Shown piece after piece: positions 8,416 to 17,451 of a DNA stretch of 64,000 nt. Below the pieces are notes generated by a model. It saw nothing but the letters and a program-made list of their open reading frames with translations. It was not told the origin of the DNA and did not search any database. The position numbers and the translations under genes were made by a program. Numbering within the stretch: the stretch's first letter is position 1; each line of letters starts with the position of its first letter. This DNA comes from Candidatus Petromonas tenebris (GTDB lineage Bacteria > Bacillota > Clostridia > Peptostreptococcales > Caminicellaceae), in the NCBI GenBank assembly GCA_014236755.1, contig JACCKY010000019.1:1-64000 (forward strand), written 5' to 3'.

Positions 8416-9267
8416 ATGACAAAAACAAAGGGAAAACTTTATATCTGTCCAACGCCTATAGGAAACTTGGAGGATATAACCATAAGAACGCTAAATACAT
8501 TAAAAGAAGTAGATTTAATAGCTGCAGAGGATACCAGACATACTATAAGACTATTGAATCATTATGAAATAAAAAAGCCTTTAACCAGCTACCATGAACA
8601 TAATAAAGACAAAAAGGGTCCAGAGCTTGTAGAAAAGTTAAAGGCTGGAGAGAACATCGCTCTTGTAAGTGATGCGGGAATGCCGGGTATATCGGATCCT
8701 GGAGAAGATATGGTAAGGATTTGTATAGAAGAGGGCATAGATTTTGAAGTTTTACCTGGAGCAAGCGCAATTATTACGGCTTTGGTTGCGTCAGGGCTTT
8801 CAACGGAAAGGTTTTCCTTTGAAGGATTTTTGGATAGGAATAAGAAAAAGAGACGGGAAAGACTTGAAAAAATAAAGAGGGATGATAGAACCCTTATTTT
8901 CTATGAATCTCCCCATAGATTAACAGATAGTCTGAAGGATATGAAAGAGATTCTAGGAGATAGACTTGTGACGGTAGCTAGGGAACTTACTAAAAGGTAT
9001 GAAGAGCTTATAAGAGGAAAGATTTCAGATGTAATAGAGCATTTTAAGGAAAATAACCCTAGGGGAGAATTTGTATTATTAATTGAGGGGAGGAGTAGTT
9101 TGGAAGAAAGCGATGAAGAAAAAAATAGCTGGGAAGATATATCTATACAGGATCATATTTTGATGTATATTAATAAAGGATTCACTAAAAAGGAAGCGGT
9201 AAAAAAAGTTGCAAAAGATAGGAACATGCATAAGCGTGAAGTATATAAATATAGTATAGATATTTAA
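8416..9267 (+). CDS. rsmI: 16S rRNA (cytidine1402-2'-O)-methyltransferase
   Basis: A 283-residue tetrapyrrole-methylase-fold enzyme that methylates the ribose of C1402 in 16S rRNA. Signatures are CPTPIGNLEDIT at the N-terminus, AAEDTRHT, SDAGMPGISDPG and FYESPHR. Length is typical. AAAGGAG precedes the ATG, which starts 14 nt after the trmN6 stop, so the two rRNA/tRNA modification genes are co-transcribed. Confidence 0.96.
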   Translation: MTKTKGKLYICPTPIGNLEDITIRTLNTLKEVDLIAAEDTRHTIRLLNHYEIKKPLTSYHEHNKDKKGPELVEKLKAGENIALVSDAGMPGISDPGEDMVRICIEEGIDFEVLPGASAIITALVASGLSTERFSFEGFLDRNKKKRRERLEKIKRDDRTLIFYESPHRLTDSLKDMKEILGDRLVTVARELTKRYEELIRGKISDVIEHFKENNPRGEFVLLIEGRSSLEESDEEKNSWEDISIQDHILMYINKGFTKKEAVKKVAKDRNMHKREVYKYSIDI

Positions 9268-9338
9268 TAGCTTTCTATATGGTGACCTTGAAGGAAAAAA
9301 GGCCCCTATGAAGAATAATATATCGGGGAGTGATTATA

Positions 9339-9548
9339 TTGAAATATAATAAAAATATGACAATTTCAGAAATTTTGTTCAGCAATTCCAAAACTATTGA
9401 GGTTATGCACAAATATGGGTTAACTTGTCTAAATTGTTTGGGTGCTGAAAGAGAAACCCTTGAAGAAGTAGCTAGAGCAAATGAGATCGATTTAGATAAA
9501 ATGATAAAAGATCTAAATAATCTGGAAAAAGAAGATGCTTGTGTTTAA
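9339..9548 (+). CDS. DUF1858 redox-disulfide domain protein (Cys form)
   Basis: A 69-residue protein that is almost entirely a DUF1858 domain (small helical domain often fused to or near hybrid-cluster and redox proteins). The CLNC motif is the presumed redox pair. TTG at 9339 fits the CGGGGAGTG site. It is a useful comparison for the paralog at 27852, which has C-F-G-UGA at the same place. Function is unproven. Confidence 0.85.
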   Translation: MKYNKNMTISEILFSNSKTIEVMHKYGLTCLNCLGAERETLEEVARANEIDLDKMIKDLNNLEKEDACV

Positions 9549-9563
9549 ACTAACACAAGCATT
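9535..9563. terminator. Bidirectional terminator
   Basis: GATGCTTGTGTT / AACACAAGCATT hairpin straddles the end of the DUF1858 gene and lies before the convergent abrB stop. Confidence 0.85.
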
Positions 9564-9568
9564 AAAAA

Positions 9569-9814
9569 TTACTTTGTATTTGCTATTTCTTCAAGACAGT
9601 TTGGACAAATGTTTTTCCCCTTAAAGTTTACATTGTCTTTGGCTTGTCCACAGAAAATACAAGCAGGTTCATATTTTTTTAGGATTATGTGGGATCCATC
9701 CACAAAAATTTCTAAAGCATCCTTTTCTCCGATATTTAGAGTTCTTCTTAACTCTATTGGAATTACAACTCTTCCTAGTTCATCTACCTTTCTAACTATT
9801 CCTGTAGATTTCAT
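9569..9814 (-). CDS. abrB: AbrB-family transition-state regulator
   Basis: An 81-residue DNA-binding protein. The N-terminal swapped-hairpin AbrB domain (STGIVRKVDELGRVVIPIELR) is nearly canonical. The C-terminal part holds two CxxC pairs (CIFC, CPNC) that could bind zinc, common in clostridial AbrB. Such proteins repress post-exponential genes. The ATG at 9814 follows AAAGGGAGG. In Bacillus abrB also lies between rsmI and metS, in reverse orientation, so synteny supports orthology. Confidence 0.92.
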   Translation of the reverse strand: MKSTGIVRKVDELGRVVIPIELRRTLNIGEKDALEIFVDGSHIILKKYEPACIFCGQAKDNVNFKGKNICPNCLEEIANTK

Positions 9815-9967
9815 TACAAATCCTCCCTTTAGACTTTTTTCGACATATTTCAACATCTTTCACATTAAATAATACCAGAGCTACCAATAAAAGTCAACAT
9901 AAATAAGAAATAAAAGAAAATGGAAAAGAGAGACAAAATATTAACAAATTCACAAAATTCTATGTAA

Positions 9968-9996
9968 TTGACATACCGATTCAAAAAGTTTAAGAT
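9968..9996 (+). promoter_or_regulatory. Candidate sigma-A promoter of cca
   Basis: TTGACA at 9968-9973, a 17-bp spacer, and TAAGAT at 9991-9996 lie about 50 nt before the cca start codon. The -35 is perfect, the -10 matches four of six. Confidence 0.55.
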
Positions 9997-10048
9997 TAAA
10001 TAAAGTTTAGGATTAAATCGGGCCTTATGATAGGGAGTGAAGAGTGGC

Positions 10049-11467
10049 ATGCTCACCAATGAACTTATAAAAGAAGTAAGCAGAATAACTGATAAAGATA
10101 TATATTTGACAGGAGGGGCTGTTAGAGACTATTTTTTAAAAAGAAAAATACAGGATTTGGATATTGTAGTAAATGGAGATTCAGTTAATCTTGCTAAAAA
10201 ATTTGCAGATGCAAATGGCAAAAGCTTTATCTCATTAGGCCAAGAAATAGGAGTAACAAGGGTAGAATTTAAAGAAGAAAACCTTACAGTAGATTTTTCT
10301 ACAATTAGGGGTGGAGATATCTACGAAGATTTATCCCACAGGGATTTCACAATAAATTCTATTGCCGTTAAGGTTGTCGATGGAAAGCTGGATTTTAGCA
10401 ACGTAATAGATCCATTTAGGGGATTAGAAGATATAGAAAAGAGGCTTATAAAAGAAATTCGTAAAAACGTTTTCAAGGAAGATCCTCTTAGGATGCTGAG
10501 GGCTGTGAGGTTTATGTCGGAGCTTGGGTTTGACATTACTGAAAAAACTAATGAATTAATCAATAAAAACAGTCATAGAATAAAAGAAGTATCGGGAGAA
10601 AGAATATCCCGTGAGATATTTAAAATATTGGGTTATAAAAGGGCACACTACTACTTTAACCTCATGGACAAGTACCTCAATATACTAAACAAAATATTTC
10701 CTGAAATAGAGCCTATGAAAGAGGTTGGAAAATGCAAATATTACGTAGTGGATTCATGGACTCACTCCCTGTATACCATGAGGGTTATTGAAAACATTAT
10801 TTATGCTGATGGATATTTTGAAGATCATTTAAGAAGGGCCTATGAAAATCATACAGCTCAGATGTACTCAAATGGTCATGCCAGAATTCAGCTTATAAAG
10901 CTTGCAGCACTTTTCCATGATATAGGAAAGCCTGGAGCAAGATGGGTAGATGAAACAGGCAGAGTTAGATTTAGAGGTCATGAAATAGTGGGCGAGGAGA
11001 TAATGGCAGACATATCTGACAGATTAAAGCTCAGTAAAAAGGAAAAGATATTTTTGTGCAAGATGGTAAAAGAGCATATGTGGACCCTTAATCTTTATAA
11101 GACAAATGATGTAAGCGGAAGATCTCTATATGATCTTTTTAAAAATTTTGGAGAAGACACTCTGGACATTGTACTCATAGGTCTTGCCGATATAATATCT
11201 ACAAGACAGCTACTTAATCCCAATGAAGAGATGGGAATGTACAAGGTACATGCAGAATATCTTGCAAATAACTATTTAACGAGATTTAAACAGCTGGAAG
11301 ACATATCAGAAGTAATAAATGGAAATGATATATTGGAAAGATTTAATTTAGAGGACAAAAGAATCGTAGGAGAAATTCTGGATTCAGTTAAAAGAGCTAT
11401 TTTCTTTGGAAAAATTCCTTTAGAAAAGGATAGGATACTAAGTTATATTGAGAATCATTTGTTATAG
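10049..11467 (+). CDS. cca: tRNA nucleotidyltransferase (CCA-adding type) with HD domain
   Basis: A 472-residue class II nucleotidyltransferase that builds or repairs the CCA end of tRNAs. The GGAVRDYFL turn and the DLDIVV acidic pair form the polymerase active site. The head/neck follow (RMLRAVRF). The second half is an HD domain with FHDIGK and later H/D residues, giving probable phosphohydrolase activity. Whether the enzyme adds CC, A or CCA cannot be decided by eye. Start ATG at 10049 follows TAGGGAGTG; upstream GTG at 10037 overlaps this site. Confidence 0.92.
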   Translation: MLTNELIKEVSRITDKDIYLTGGAVRDYFLKRKIQDLDIVVNGDSVNLAKKFADANGKSFISLGQEIGVTRVEFKEENLTVDFSTIRGGDIYEDLSHRDFTINSIAVKVVDGKLDFSNVIDPFRGLEDIEKRLIKEIRKNVFKEDPLRMLRAVRFMSELGFDITEKTNELINKNSHRIKEVSGERISREIFKILGYKRAHYYFNLMDKYLNILNKIFPEIEPMKEVGKCKYYVVDSWTHSLYTMRVIENIIYADGYFEDHLRRAYENHTAQMYSNGHARIQLIKLAALFHDIGKPGARWVDETGRVRFRGHEIVGEEIMADISDRLKLSKKEKIFLCKMVKEHMWTLNLYKTNDVSGRSLYDLFKNFGEDTLDIVLIGLADIISTRQLLNPNEEMGMYKVHAEYLANNYLTRFKQLEDISEVINGNDILERFNLEDKRIVGEILDSVKRAIFFGKIPLEKDRILSYIENHLL

Positions 11468-11496
11468 ATACGGAAACTAAACAAGGAGCGACTTAG

Positions 11497-12156
11497 ATGA
11501 ATAATATTATCATGGTTGATTTTGACGGAACAATTACAAAGGAAGATACGTGTGTTTCTTCACTAAAAGAGTTTGCCACCCGGGACTGGAAACATATAGA
11601 TGAAAAGTGGGTAGCTGGAGAGCTGTCTACCCGTCAGTGTAGTATAGAGCTTTATAAACTTATGGACTTTGATGAAGAGAGATTAAAGAGTTTTTTGGAA
11701 GATATAGAGATTGATGATTATTTTGTGCAGTTTGCTCAGCTTTGCGAAGAAAAAGGAATTGATATTTATATAGTAAGCGATGGTTTTGATTATAATATAA
11801 AGACGGTATTGGCTAAGTACGGACTGGATTATTTAAAACAGTATAGCAATGGTTTTAGATTTGATGAAGGCGGAAATTACAGTTTAACATTTCCCCATGA
11901 AAATAAGGATTGCGGGAAGTGTGGGACATGTAAGAGTAATATTTTTTATAATCTGAAGTCAAAAACTGATAAGATTATATATATAGGTGATGGATATTCA
12001 GACAGATGTGTGGCATCTAAAGTAGATATACTCTTTGCCAAGAGTTATCTTGCAGAGTACTGTGATAATGAAGGAATAGAATATATAGAATACGAAAGCT
12101 TTAAGGATATAATAGATTACTTAAAGGAATTTAGGGAGAGGCAGGAGTCGAAATAA
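11497..12156 (+). CDS. MtnX-like HAD phosphatase
   Basis: A 219-residue HAD-superfamily hydrolase. The DFDGTIT motif (catalytic aspartates) is at the N-terminus, followed by VSDG (motif II) and GDGYSD (motif IV). It resembles MtnX/phosphoserine phosphatase-like IB enzymes. An insertion with CGKCGTC may bind a metal. The substrate is unknown, and no methionine-salvage genes are nearby. The gene starts 29 nt after cca with an AAGGAG site and may share its transcript. Confidence 0.8.
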   Translation: MNNIIMVDFDGTITKEDTCVSSLKEFATRDWKHIDEKWVAGELSTRQCSIELYKLMDFDEERLKSFLEDIEIDDYFVQFAQLCEEKGIDIYIVSDGFDYNIKTVLAKYGLDYLKQYSNGFRFDEGGNYSLTFPHENKDCGKCGTCKSNIFYNLKSKTDKIIYIGDGYSDRCVASKVDILFAKSYLAEYCDNEGIEYIEYESFKDIIDYLKEFRERQESK

Positions 12157-12463
12157 TTAAGAGCTTCTGCCTTGTGTTATAAAAGGATATGGATATTATA
12201 AAAAGGGGAAGGAACTTACAAGATAAAATACAAAATATATATTCATAAATTTAAAAAACAAGATAAGTAAGCTAATATGGATTGAGTTTGGGATTAAACA
12301 TGTAATTGACGCAAATTATGTGATGACAAAAGAAGATATAGATAAAATTAACGAGAAAAGAGTATGAAAAAGATCTATAATTTTAAATGGAAGTTAAACA
12401 ATTAGAACCTGTAACCTTTTTTATATTTTGAGTTAAAGGACAAGAAAATTCCTTGTCCTTACT
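12157..12463 (+). other. Intergenic region with possible coding remnant
   Basis: About 300 bp. An open stretch from about 12225 to 12367 encodes a plausible peptide tail (...VIDANYVMTKEDIDKINEKRV then stop) but has no ribosome binding site and no start, so it looks like the end of a decayed gene. The rest shows no clear signal apart from the terminator at 12435. Confidence 0.3.
12435..12461 (-). terminator. Terminator of DUF948 gene
   Basis: AAGGACAAG / CTTGTCCTT hairpin directly after the minus-strand DUF948 stop codon. Confidence 0.8.
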
Positions 12464-12862
12464 TTATGCTACTCTTTTACTTTTGGAAAAAATACTTTGG
12501 ATAAGATTTTTCATAAATAGACCTGCCTGAATAGCTGCAGCTATACTAGTTATCAGATCCCCAGTTTCACTTAAAGATGCCGAGGCAACTTCACTTTTTT
12601 CGGTTATGTTGTCAATTGTTCCCCTAACTGCCTTGACGTCGTGGGACACCTCGCCTGTAATGTCATCGATATTCTTTGCTATAGAAGGTATTTCTTCCAA
12701 CGTCTTTTTAATATTTTCTTTGTTGCTAGAAACTACTTCCTTAACCTCTTTTAACGTATCATTAAAATTCTTTAAAACCAGTATTATGTAGATAATCAGC
12801 ACCAGTAAAGCTACCCATAAAAGTATTAAGCCTAGATCGGCAAGAGAAATAGTTACATTCAT
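12464..12862 (-). CDS. DUF948-domain membrane protein
   Basis: A 132-residue protein with one N-terminal membrane helix (about residues 8-30), then a long amphipathic coiled-coil-like region with methyl-accepting-chemotaxis-like heptads, as in DUF948 (Bacillus YtxG type). Such genes commonly lie beside ytxH genes and belong to general-stress loci. The function is unproven. ATG preceded by GGAGTGATT. The YtxH-like gene is directly upstream on the same strand. Confidence 0.8.
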   Translation of the reverse strand: MNVTISLADLGLILLWVALLVLIIYIILVLKNFNDTLKEVKEVVSSNKENIKKTLEEIPSIAKNIDDITGEVSHDVKAVRGTIDNITEKSEVASASLSETGDLITSIAAAIQAGLFMKNLIQSIFSKSKRVA

Positions 12863-12910
12863 ATTAGAATCACTCCATTAAATAGTTTTGTTTTTTTTAA
12901 GTCTAAATTT

Positions 12911-12939
12911 AAGTGCCAGATAAAATAACTCTGGCACTT
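12911..12939 (-). terminator. Hairpin between YtxH and DUF948 genes
   Basis: AAGTGCCAG / CTGGCACTT with an 11-nt loop, located downstream of the YtxH-like gene. It may terminate or attenuate transcription before the DUF948 gene; the T tract is short. Confidence 0.6.
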
Positions 12940-12974
12940 AAAATATACATCCTATCAAAATTCTATAAGAGATA

Positions 12975-13400
12975 TTAATTTTCCTTCTTATCATTGTTAT
13001 TTTCTTTAAGCTTTTCTTCAATTTTCTCAGCAGCTTTATTTAGTTCAGATTTTCCTTCATTAACTACTTTTTTAATTTCATCTTGGAATTCCTTTTTTTC
13101 CCTGGTAAAAAAGTCTTTAGCTTCAGTGACTTCCTTTTTTACCCATTCAACTGACTGTGAAATTTCATCATTTACTTTAGATTTAATCTCTGCCAATTCA
13201 TTTTCAAGATTGTTTTTTACTTCATTAGCATTTTTCTTAATCTTTTCTCTGGTGTTTTTTCCTGAATCAGGAGCCGTTAGGATTCCAGCAATACCCCCTA
13301 TGATACTTCCTATTACAGCACCTACGGCTGTTCCGATTGTGAGACCCTTTTTCAGATTTTCTTGGGCCCGTAGCTCTGCCTTCTTTTTAAAACAGAACAT
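12975..13400 (-). CDS. YtxH-domain protein
   Basis: A 141-residue protein. A glycine-rich hydrophobic segment (about residues 19-45, GTAVGAVIGSIIGGIAGIL) and the TAPDSGKNTREKIK motif define the YtxH family. The remaining 95 residues are a highly charged coiled coil. Probably membrane-associated; in Bacillus such proteins are stress-induced. ATG has an AGGGGGGA site. Next to the DUF948 gene, a frequent pair. Confidence 0.88.
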   Translation of the reverse strand: MFCFKKKAELRAQENLKKGLTIGTAVGAVIGSIIGGIAGILTAPDSGKNTREKIKKNANEVKNNLENELAEIKSKVNDEISQSVEWVKKEVTEAKDFFTREKKEFQDEIKKVVNEGKSELNKAAEKIEEKLKENNNDKKEN

Positions 13401-13620
13401 CTAAATCCCCCCTAAAAAGTAACTTACTGTATTAACATTATTTACCCTAAAATCTGAAGATAAAAACATTAATAAGTTTGTATATGATATAAAATCTATT
13501 TTTAAAATTATATGCAATTATCATCAAAATAATTAGTTTTTGTCCTGAAAAATGATTTTTATATACATTTAAAGTGTATAATTATAATAGAATATTCAAG
13601 GGGAGGTATTATATATTATT

Positions 13621-15060
13621 ATGGACCATAAAATGTATATAAATGGTGAATGGATAGAGGCAGATAGCGGTGAATATTTTGATGTCTTAAATCCTGCCAA
13701 CGGGGATGTAGTAGGAAGAGCTGCAAAAGGTGGAAAAAACGAAACAGAAAGAGCTATAACTGCAGCTCACGATGCCTTTGAGAGCTGGACTGAGCTTCCG
13801 GCCCAGGAAAGGAGTATCTATCTGAGAAGATGGTTTAAACTCATAATGGAAGAAAAAGAGGAAATAGGAAGGATCATGACCCTTGAGCAGGGCAAGCCCC
13901 TTCAAGAGGCTATAGGAGAAGTAAAGTATGCTGCAAGCTTTGTAGAGTGGTATGCAGAGGAAGGAAAAAGGGTATACGGTGAGACTATACCGGCCTCTTT
14001 TGAGAACAAAAGAATACTGGTACATAGACAACCGGTAGGAGTAGTAGGAGCGATAACGCCATGGAATTTTCCTGCGGGAATGATCACGAGAAAAATAGCT
14101 CCTGCTTTAGCAGCTGGTTGTACTGTAGTAATAAAGCCTGCATATAATACACCTCTTACGGCGGTAAAGCTTTTTGAACTGTTAGATAGGGCTGGTTTTC
14201 CAAAGGGAGTTGCCAATCTTGTAATTGGAGAAGCTAAGGAAATAGGAAATTCACTTATGGAAGATTCTAGAGTTAGAAAGATTACCTTCACAGGCTCAAC
14301 GGAGGTTGGAAAGCTTTTGATGGCTCAGGCTGCAAAAACTGTAAAAAACATATCATTGGAGCTTGGAGGTCACGCACCGCTAATAGTATTTGATGATGCA
14401 GATCTTGATAAGGCAGTAGAGGGTGCATTAGTTTCCAAGTTTAGAAATGGCGGACAGGTATGTATAGCTACGAATAGGATATATGTTCACAAAGATATAG
14501 AAGAAAAGTTTTTAGAAAAACTGGTTTCTAGAGTGAAACAGCTAAAGGTAGGAAATGGCCTTGAAGATGGAGTAGATATAGGACCCGTTATCAATAAGGA
14601 TGGATATGAAAAAATAAATGAGCATATAGAGGACGCAGTATCTAAGGGCGCAAAGGTTGAGACAGGAGGCAAAGGAAGACATGAAGGAGGACATGAGGAA
14701 GCCGGTTATTTCTTTGAGCCTACAGTCATATCCTCTATAAATGATGACATGTGCATTATGAAAGAAGAAACCTTTGGTCCTGTAGTTCCTGTAACAACCT
14801 TTGAGACAGAGGAAGAAGTAATAAGATTTGCCAATGATACAAACTACGGCTTGGCAGCCTATTTGTTTACTGAGAGTCTGTCAAGGGGCTTAAGAGTAAG
14901 TGAAAAGTTGGAATATGGAATAGTGGGACTAAATGACGGCAAGCCATCTACTGCCCAGGCACCCTTTGGAGGATTTAAGGAAAGTGGTATTGGTAGAGAG
15001 GGAGGAAGATTTGGTATAGAAGAATTTTTAGAAGTTAAATATATATCCATAGGGTTATAA
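13621..15060 (+). CDS. NAD(P)-dependent aldehyde dehydrogenase (succinate-semialdehyde dehydrogenase-like)
   Basis: A 479-residue aldehyde dehydrogenase. Seen: the PWNFP substrate/cofactor segment, FTGST, the catalytic glutamate in ELGGHAP, and the catalytic cysteine in GGQVCIA. The overall sequence resembles the GabD/succinate-semialdehyde or glycolaldehyde group that oxidises an aldehyde to the acid. No GABA or succinate-semialdehyde genes are next to it, so the substrate is open. GGGGAGG lies about 14 nt before ATG. A flavin reductase-like gene follows. Confidence 0.88.
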   Translation: MDHKMYINGEWIEADSGEYFDVLNPANGDVVGRAAKGGKNETERAITAAHDAFESWTELPAQERSIYLRRWFKLIMEEKEEIGRIMTLEQGKPLQEAIGEVKYAASFVEWYAEEGKRVYGETIPASFENKRILVHRQPVGVVGAITPWNFPAGMITRKIAPALAAGCTVVIKPAYNTPLTAVKLFELLDRAGFPKGVANLVIGEAKEIGNSLMEDSRVRKITFTGSTEVGKLLMAQAAKTVKNISLELGGHAPLIVFDDADLDKAVEGALVSKFRNGGQVCIATNRIYVHKDIEEKFLEKLVSRVKQLKVGNGLEDGVDIGPVINKDGYEKINEHIEDAVSKGAKVETGGKGRHEGGHEEAGYFFEPTVISSINDDMCIMKEETFGPVVPVTTFETEEEVIRFANDTNYGLAAYLFTESLSRGLRVSEKLEYGIVGLNDGKPSTAQAPFGGFKESGIGREGGRFGIEEFLEVKYISIGL

Positions 15061-15117
15061 ATTATCCCGCAAAGTTGAATCTTAAAGTTACTTAATTATA
15101 TTTTATAGGAGGTAATA

Positions 15118-15630
15118 TTGTTTATGTTTAAAGACATAGCTTACAATGAGTATTCCAAAGAGATGCTGGAACAGTTACAAAAAGGAGCATTTCTTACGGT
15201 AAAGAATGGTGAAAAGTTGAATACCATGACTATAGGATGGGGAACTATAGGATTTATATGGAACAAACCCATATTTACAGTACTGGTACGTTATTCCAGG
15301 CATACCTATGACATGATTAAGGATGCTGATGAATTTACAGTAAGCGTGCCGCTAAGTAAGGATATGAAAAAGGAACTGGCCGTATGTGGTACTAAGTCAG
15401 GAAGGGAAATAGATAAATTTAAGGAATGTAATTTAACTGCCGAAAAGGGGAAAGTGATTGATACTCCAATAATAGGGGAATGCGATCTCCACTATGAGTG
15501 TAAGATTGTCTACAACCAGGTTATGGAACCAGCACTACTTGATAAAAATATAAGAGAAGCTAAATATCCAAACAAAGACTTCCATGTTCTTTACTATGGA
15601 GAGATAGTGGCAAGTTATTTAAAGAAATAA
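15118..15630 (+). CDS. Flavin reductase-like domain protein
   Basis: A 170-residue protein of the flavin reductase-like/FMN-binding split-barrel family. Residues TIGWGTIGFIWNKPIF and the conserved TVSVP stretch form the FMN-binding barrel. It may reduce FMN with NAD(P)H or serve as an FMN electron carrier. TTG at 15118 or ATG at 15124 can both use the AGGAGG site. It lies 57 nt after the aldehyde dehydrogenase and is followed by a strong terminator, so the two probably form an operon. Confidence 0.85.
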   Translation: MFMFKDIAYNEYSKEMLEQLQKGAFLTVKNGEKLNTMTIGWGTIGFIWNKPIFTVLVRYSRHTYDMIKDADEFTVSVPLSKDMKKELAVCGTKSGREIDKFKECNLTAEKGKVIDTPIIGECDLHYECKIVYNQVMEPALLDKNIREAKYPNKDFHVLYYGEIVASYLKK

Positions 15631-15645
15631 CAGATTTATAAGTAT

Positions 15646-15687
15646 AAAAAATAAGAGGGGACAGTTAAATCGTCTCCTCTTATTTTT
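15646..15687. terminator. Strong bidirectional terminator
   Basis: AAAAATAAGAGGGGAC / GTCTCCTCTTATTTTT forms a long hairpin with A and T tails on both sides, between the flavin reductase gene and the convergent regulator remnant. Confidence 0.9.
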
Positions 15688-16231
15688 GCTAAGTTAAACA
15701 CTTTATGTGAAAAATTGTAACTTAGATAACAGGTTTCGTTAAAAATGGGATTTCCCGTAATAAGAACCTTTTTATTATTTCTTACTATAGTAGACATTTT
15801 AGTTACTTGTTTTTTTGTTCTAAAACCATTAGAGCAACACTTTTGTCGAAAAAATTTTTCTCAACAAGTGTTTTGAGATGCATACCTACAACTTCTTCTC
15901 TACGGATATCTGTTATTCGAGTAAAGGCTTTGTTTACATCTATGGTATAGCCATTGCCGTCGGCAATGTACAGTCCGTCATATAAGGAATTGCTTATTGC
16001 ATCTAGGGTGAGTGTCTTTTTGGAATAATTTTTATTTTCGTTTAATACAGTTTCAAGTTTAGTTTGGTGGTGCCATATACTAGGCTCCTTTACTTTAGCC
16101 TGATTTATATTATGACGCTTTATCAGCTTATTTAGAAAAGCATCTATGCTCAACCCGGCTTTTTTGGCCATGCTTTCTATTTCAGTTTTAAGTACACTAC
16201 TAATTTCTATAAAACACTTTTCTTTAGACAT
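15688..16231 (-). pseudogene. PAS-domain regulator, truncated and frameshifted (NtrC-family N-terminus)
   Basis: The open part (15803-16231, 142 aa) begins with a ribbon-helix-helix-like segment and a PAS domain (SNSLYDGLYIADGNG...VNKAFTRITD) typical of the N-terminus of sigma-54-dependent activators. It stops at a run of seven T's on the plus strand (15810-15816). Restoring one base continues the reading as Q-V-T-K-M-S-T-I-V-R-N-N-K-K-V-L-I-T-G-N-P-I-F-N, the expected family sequence. Homology then ends at the terminator, so the AAA+ and DNA-binding domains are lost. Probably a decayed fragment. Confidence 0.75.
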
Positions 16232-16263
16232 ATAAGTTTCCTCCTAGAGGGCCTATATTAGAT

Positions 16264-16291
16264 AAGAGGGGCAAATTAACTGTCCCCTCTT
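16264..16291 (-). terminator. Terminator hairpin
   Basis: AAGAGGGG / CCCCTCTT hairpin overlapping the stop codon of the minus-strand gene 16290-16706. Its sequence resembles the hairpin at 15646. Confidence 0.75.
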
Positions 16292-16706
16292 AAATATCTG
16301 GATATCCTACTTTGAATTTTTTATCATTTATTTTTATACTTCGTGCTTCTATAAACATGGATGAATTAAGGAGTTCTACAGCAAAGTTTGGAAGAGAAAC
16401 GTCTTCAGGGCTTAATTCATCTTCAGACACATCGATATTTACAAATTCACCTACTCCATTTTTATAATATCCAATGGAATTTAAGTGAGTATAATCAAAA
16501 CAAGGCTTTTTAACTAAATCACCTTCTTCGTTTACAATGTAAAAAGAAAAGACTTCTTCAAAAACCACCTTGAATTTATTATTAGGACTATTTTGTTTTG
16601 TTTTTATATCCATTGAGATGATGTCTTTGAGAATGTTTATATCCATTTTTTCAATAGAGCTTTGATTTAGACTGTGTAGAAGGAGTTCTAATTTTGAATC
16701 TGTCAT
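16290..16706 (-). CDS. Hypothetical protein (138 aa)
   Basis: An acidic soluble protein without recognised motifs or membrane segments. ATG at 16706 is 12 nt after AGAGGA; GTG at 16715 is an alternative but is too close. It is upstream of the decayed PAS regulator, on the same strand. No function can be given. Confidence 0.55.
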   Translation of the reverse strand: MTDSKLELLLHSLNQSSIEKMDINILKDIISMDIKTKQNSPNNKFKVVFEEVFSFYIVNEEGDLVKKPCFDYTHLNSIGYYKNGVGEFVNIDVSEDELSPEDVSLPNFAVELLNSSMFIEARSIKINDKKFKVGYPDI

Positions 16707-16874
16707 TATTATCACGTCCTCTTATGCTTTAATTACTACTCAATTCTATTTGTACCACAACAGTATCTATAATTCAATAGTAAAATACAACTTGTTTATA
16801 GAGCTATGTCATAATATTTACAGACTTTTATACATATAATTTTATATCTTATACTTATCTCAGCGGAGGATTTT

Positions 16875-17447
16875 ATGATAAATGTAATCTGGTTTTTTAT
16901 GATTATTGTAGGAATAGTGGTTTCCATTATAAATGGTAAACTGGAAATGATTAATGAAGTAGTTTTAAAAAATACGGAGGACGCAGTAATCTTTGCTATA
17001 GGGCTTGCGGGGATCATGGCCACATGGCTGGGATTGATGAAAATAGCGGAGAAATCTGGCCTTATCAATTCCATAGGAAAACTTTTAAGACCTCTCATGA
17101 GACTGATGTTCCCTAGTATACCTAGAGAACATCCGGCCATAACGGCAATCGTTATGAATATAGTTGCCAACATGTTTGGAGCAGGCAATTCCGCTACAGC
17201 CCTAGGTCTTAAGGCTATGGAGGAGTTACAGAGCCTCAATGCCAATAAGGATACTGCAACCAATGCCATGGCTATGTTTTTGGTGATAAACATGTCATCT
17301 ATACAGCTTATTCCTCTTACAGTACTAAAAATAAGAACCGATGCAGGGTCGGTGAATCCAACTGAAATAATTGGAACAACCTTAGTGGCAACCACGATAT
17401 CAACAATTACAGGTGTTTTGGTCTGCAAGATATTCGAAAGGAAGTAG
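16875..17447 (+). CDS. spmA: Spore maturation protein A
   Basis: A 190-residue integral membrane protein with about five hydrophobic segments. The NMFGAGNSATALGLKAMEEL block is the SpmA/nucleoside-recognition (Gate) signature. In Bacillus SpmA and SpmB are needed for spore core dehydration and heat resistance. GCGGAGG lies before ATG. The gene is followed by spmB with a 4-nt gap, an operon conserved in spore formers. Confidence 0.93.
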   Translation: MINVIWFFMIIVGIVVSIINGKLEMINEVVLKNTEDAVIFAIGLAGIMATWLGLMKIAEKSGLINSIGKLLRPLMRLMFPSIPREHPAITAIVMNIVANMFGAGNSATALGLKAMEELQSLNANKDTATNAMAMFLVINMSSIQLIPLTVLKIRTDAGSVNPTEIIGTTLVATTISTITGVLVCKIFERK

Positions 17448-17451
17448 ATCT

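Noticed and set aside
12225-12367. Short ORF between the HAD phosphatase and DUF948 genes as a real gene
   Set aside because: No start codon with ribosome binding site and no recognised motif; recorded only as a possible remnant.
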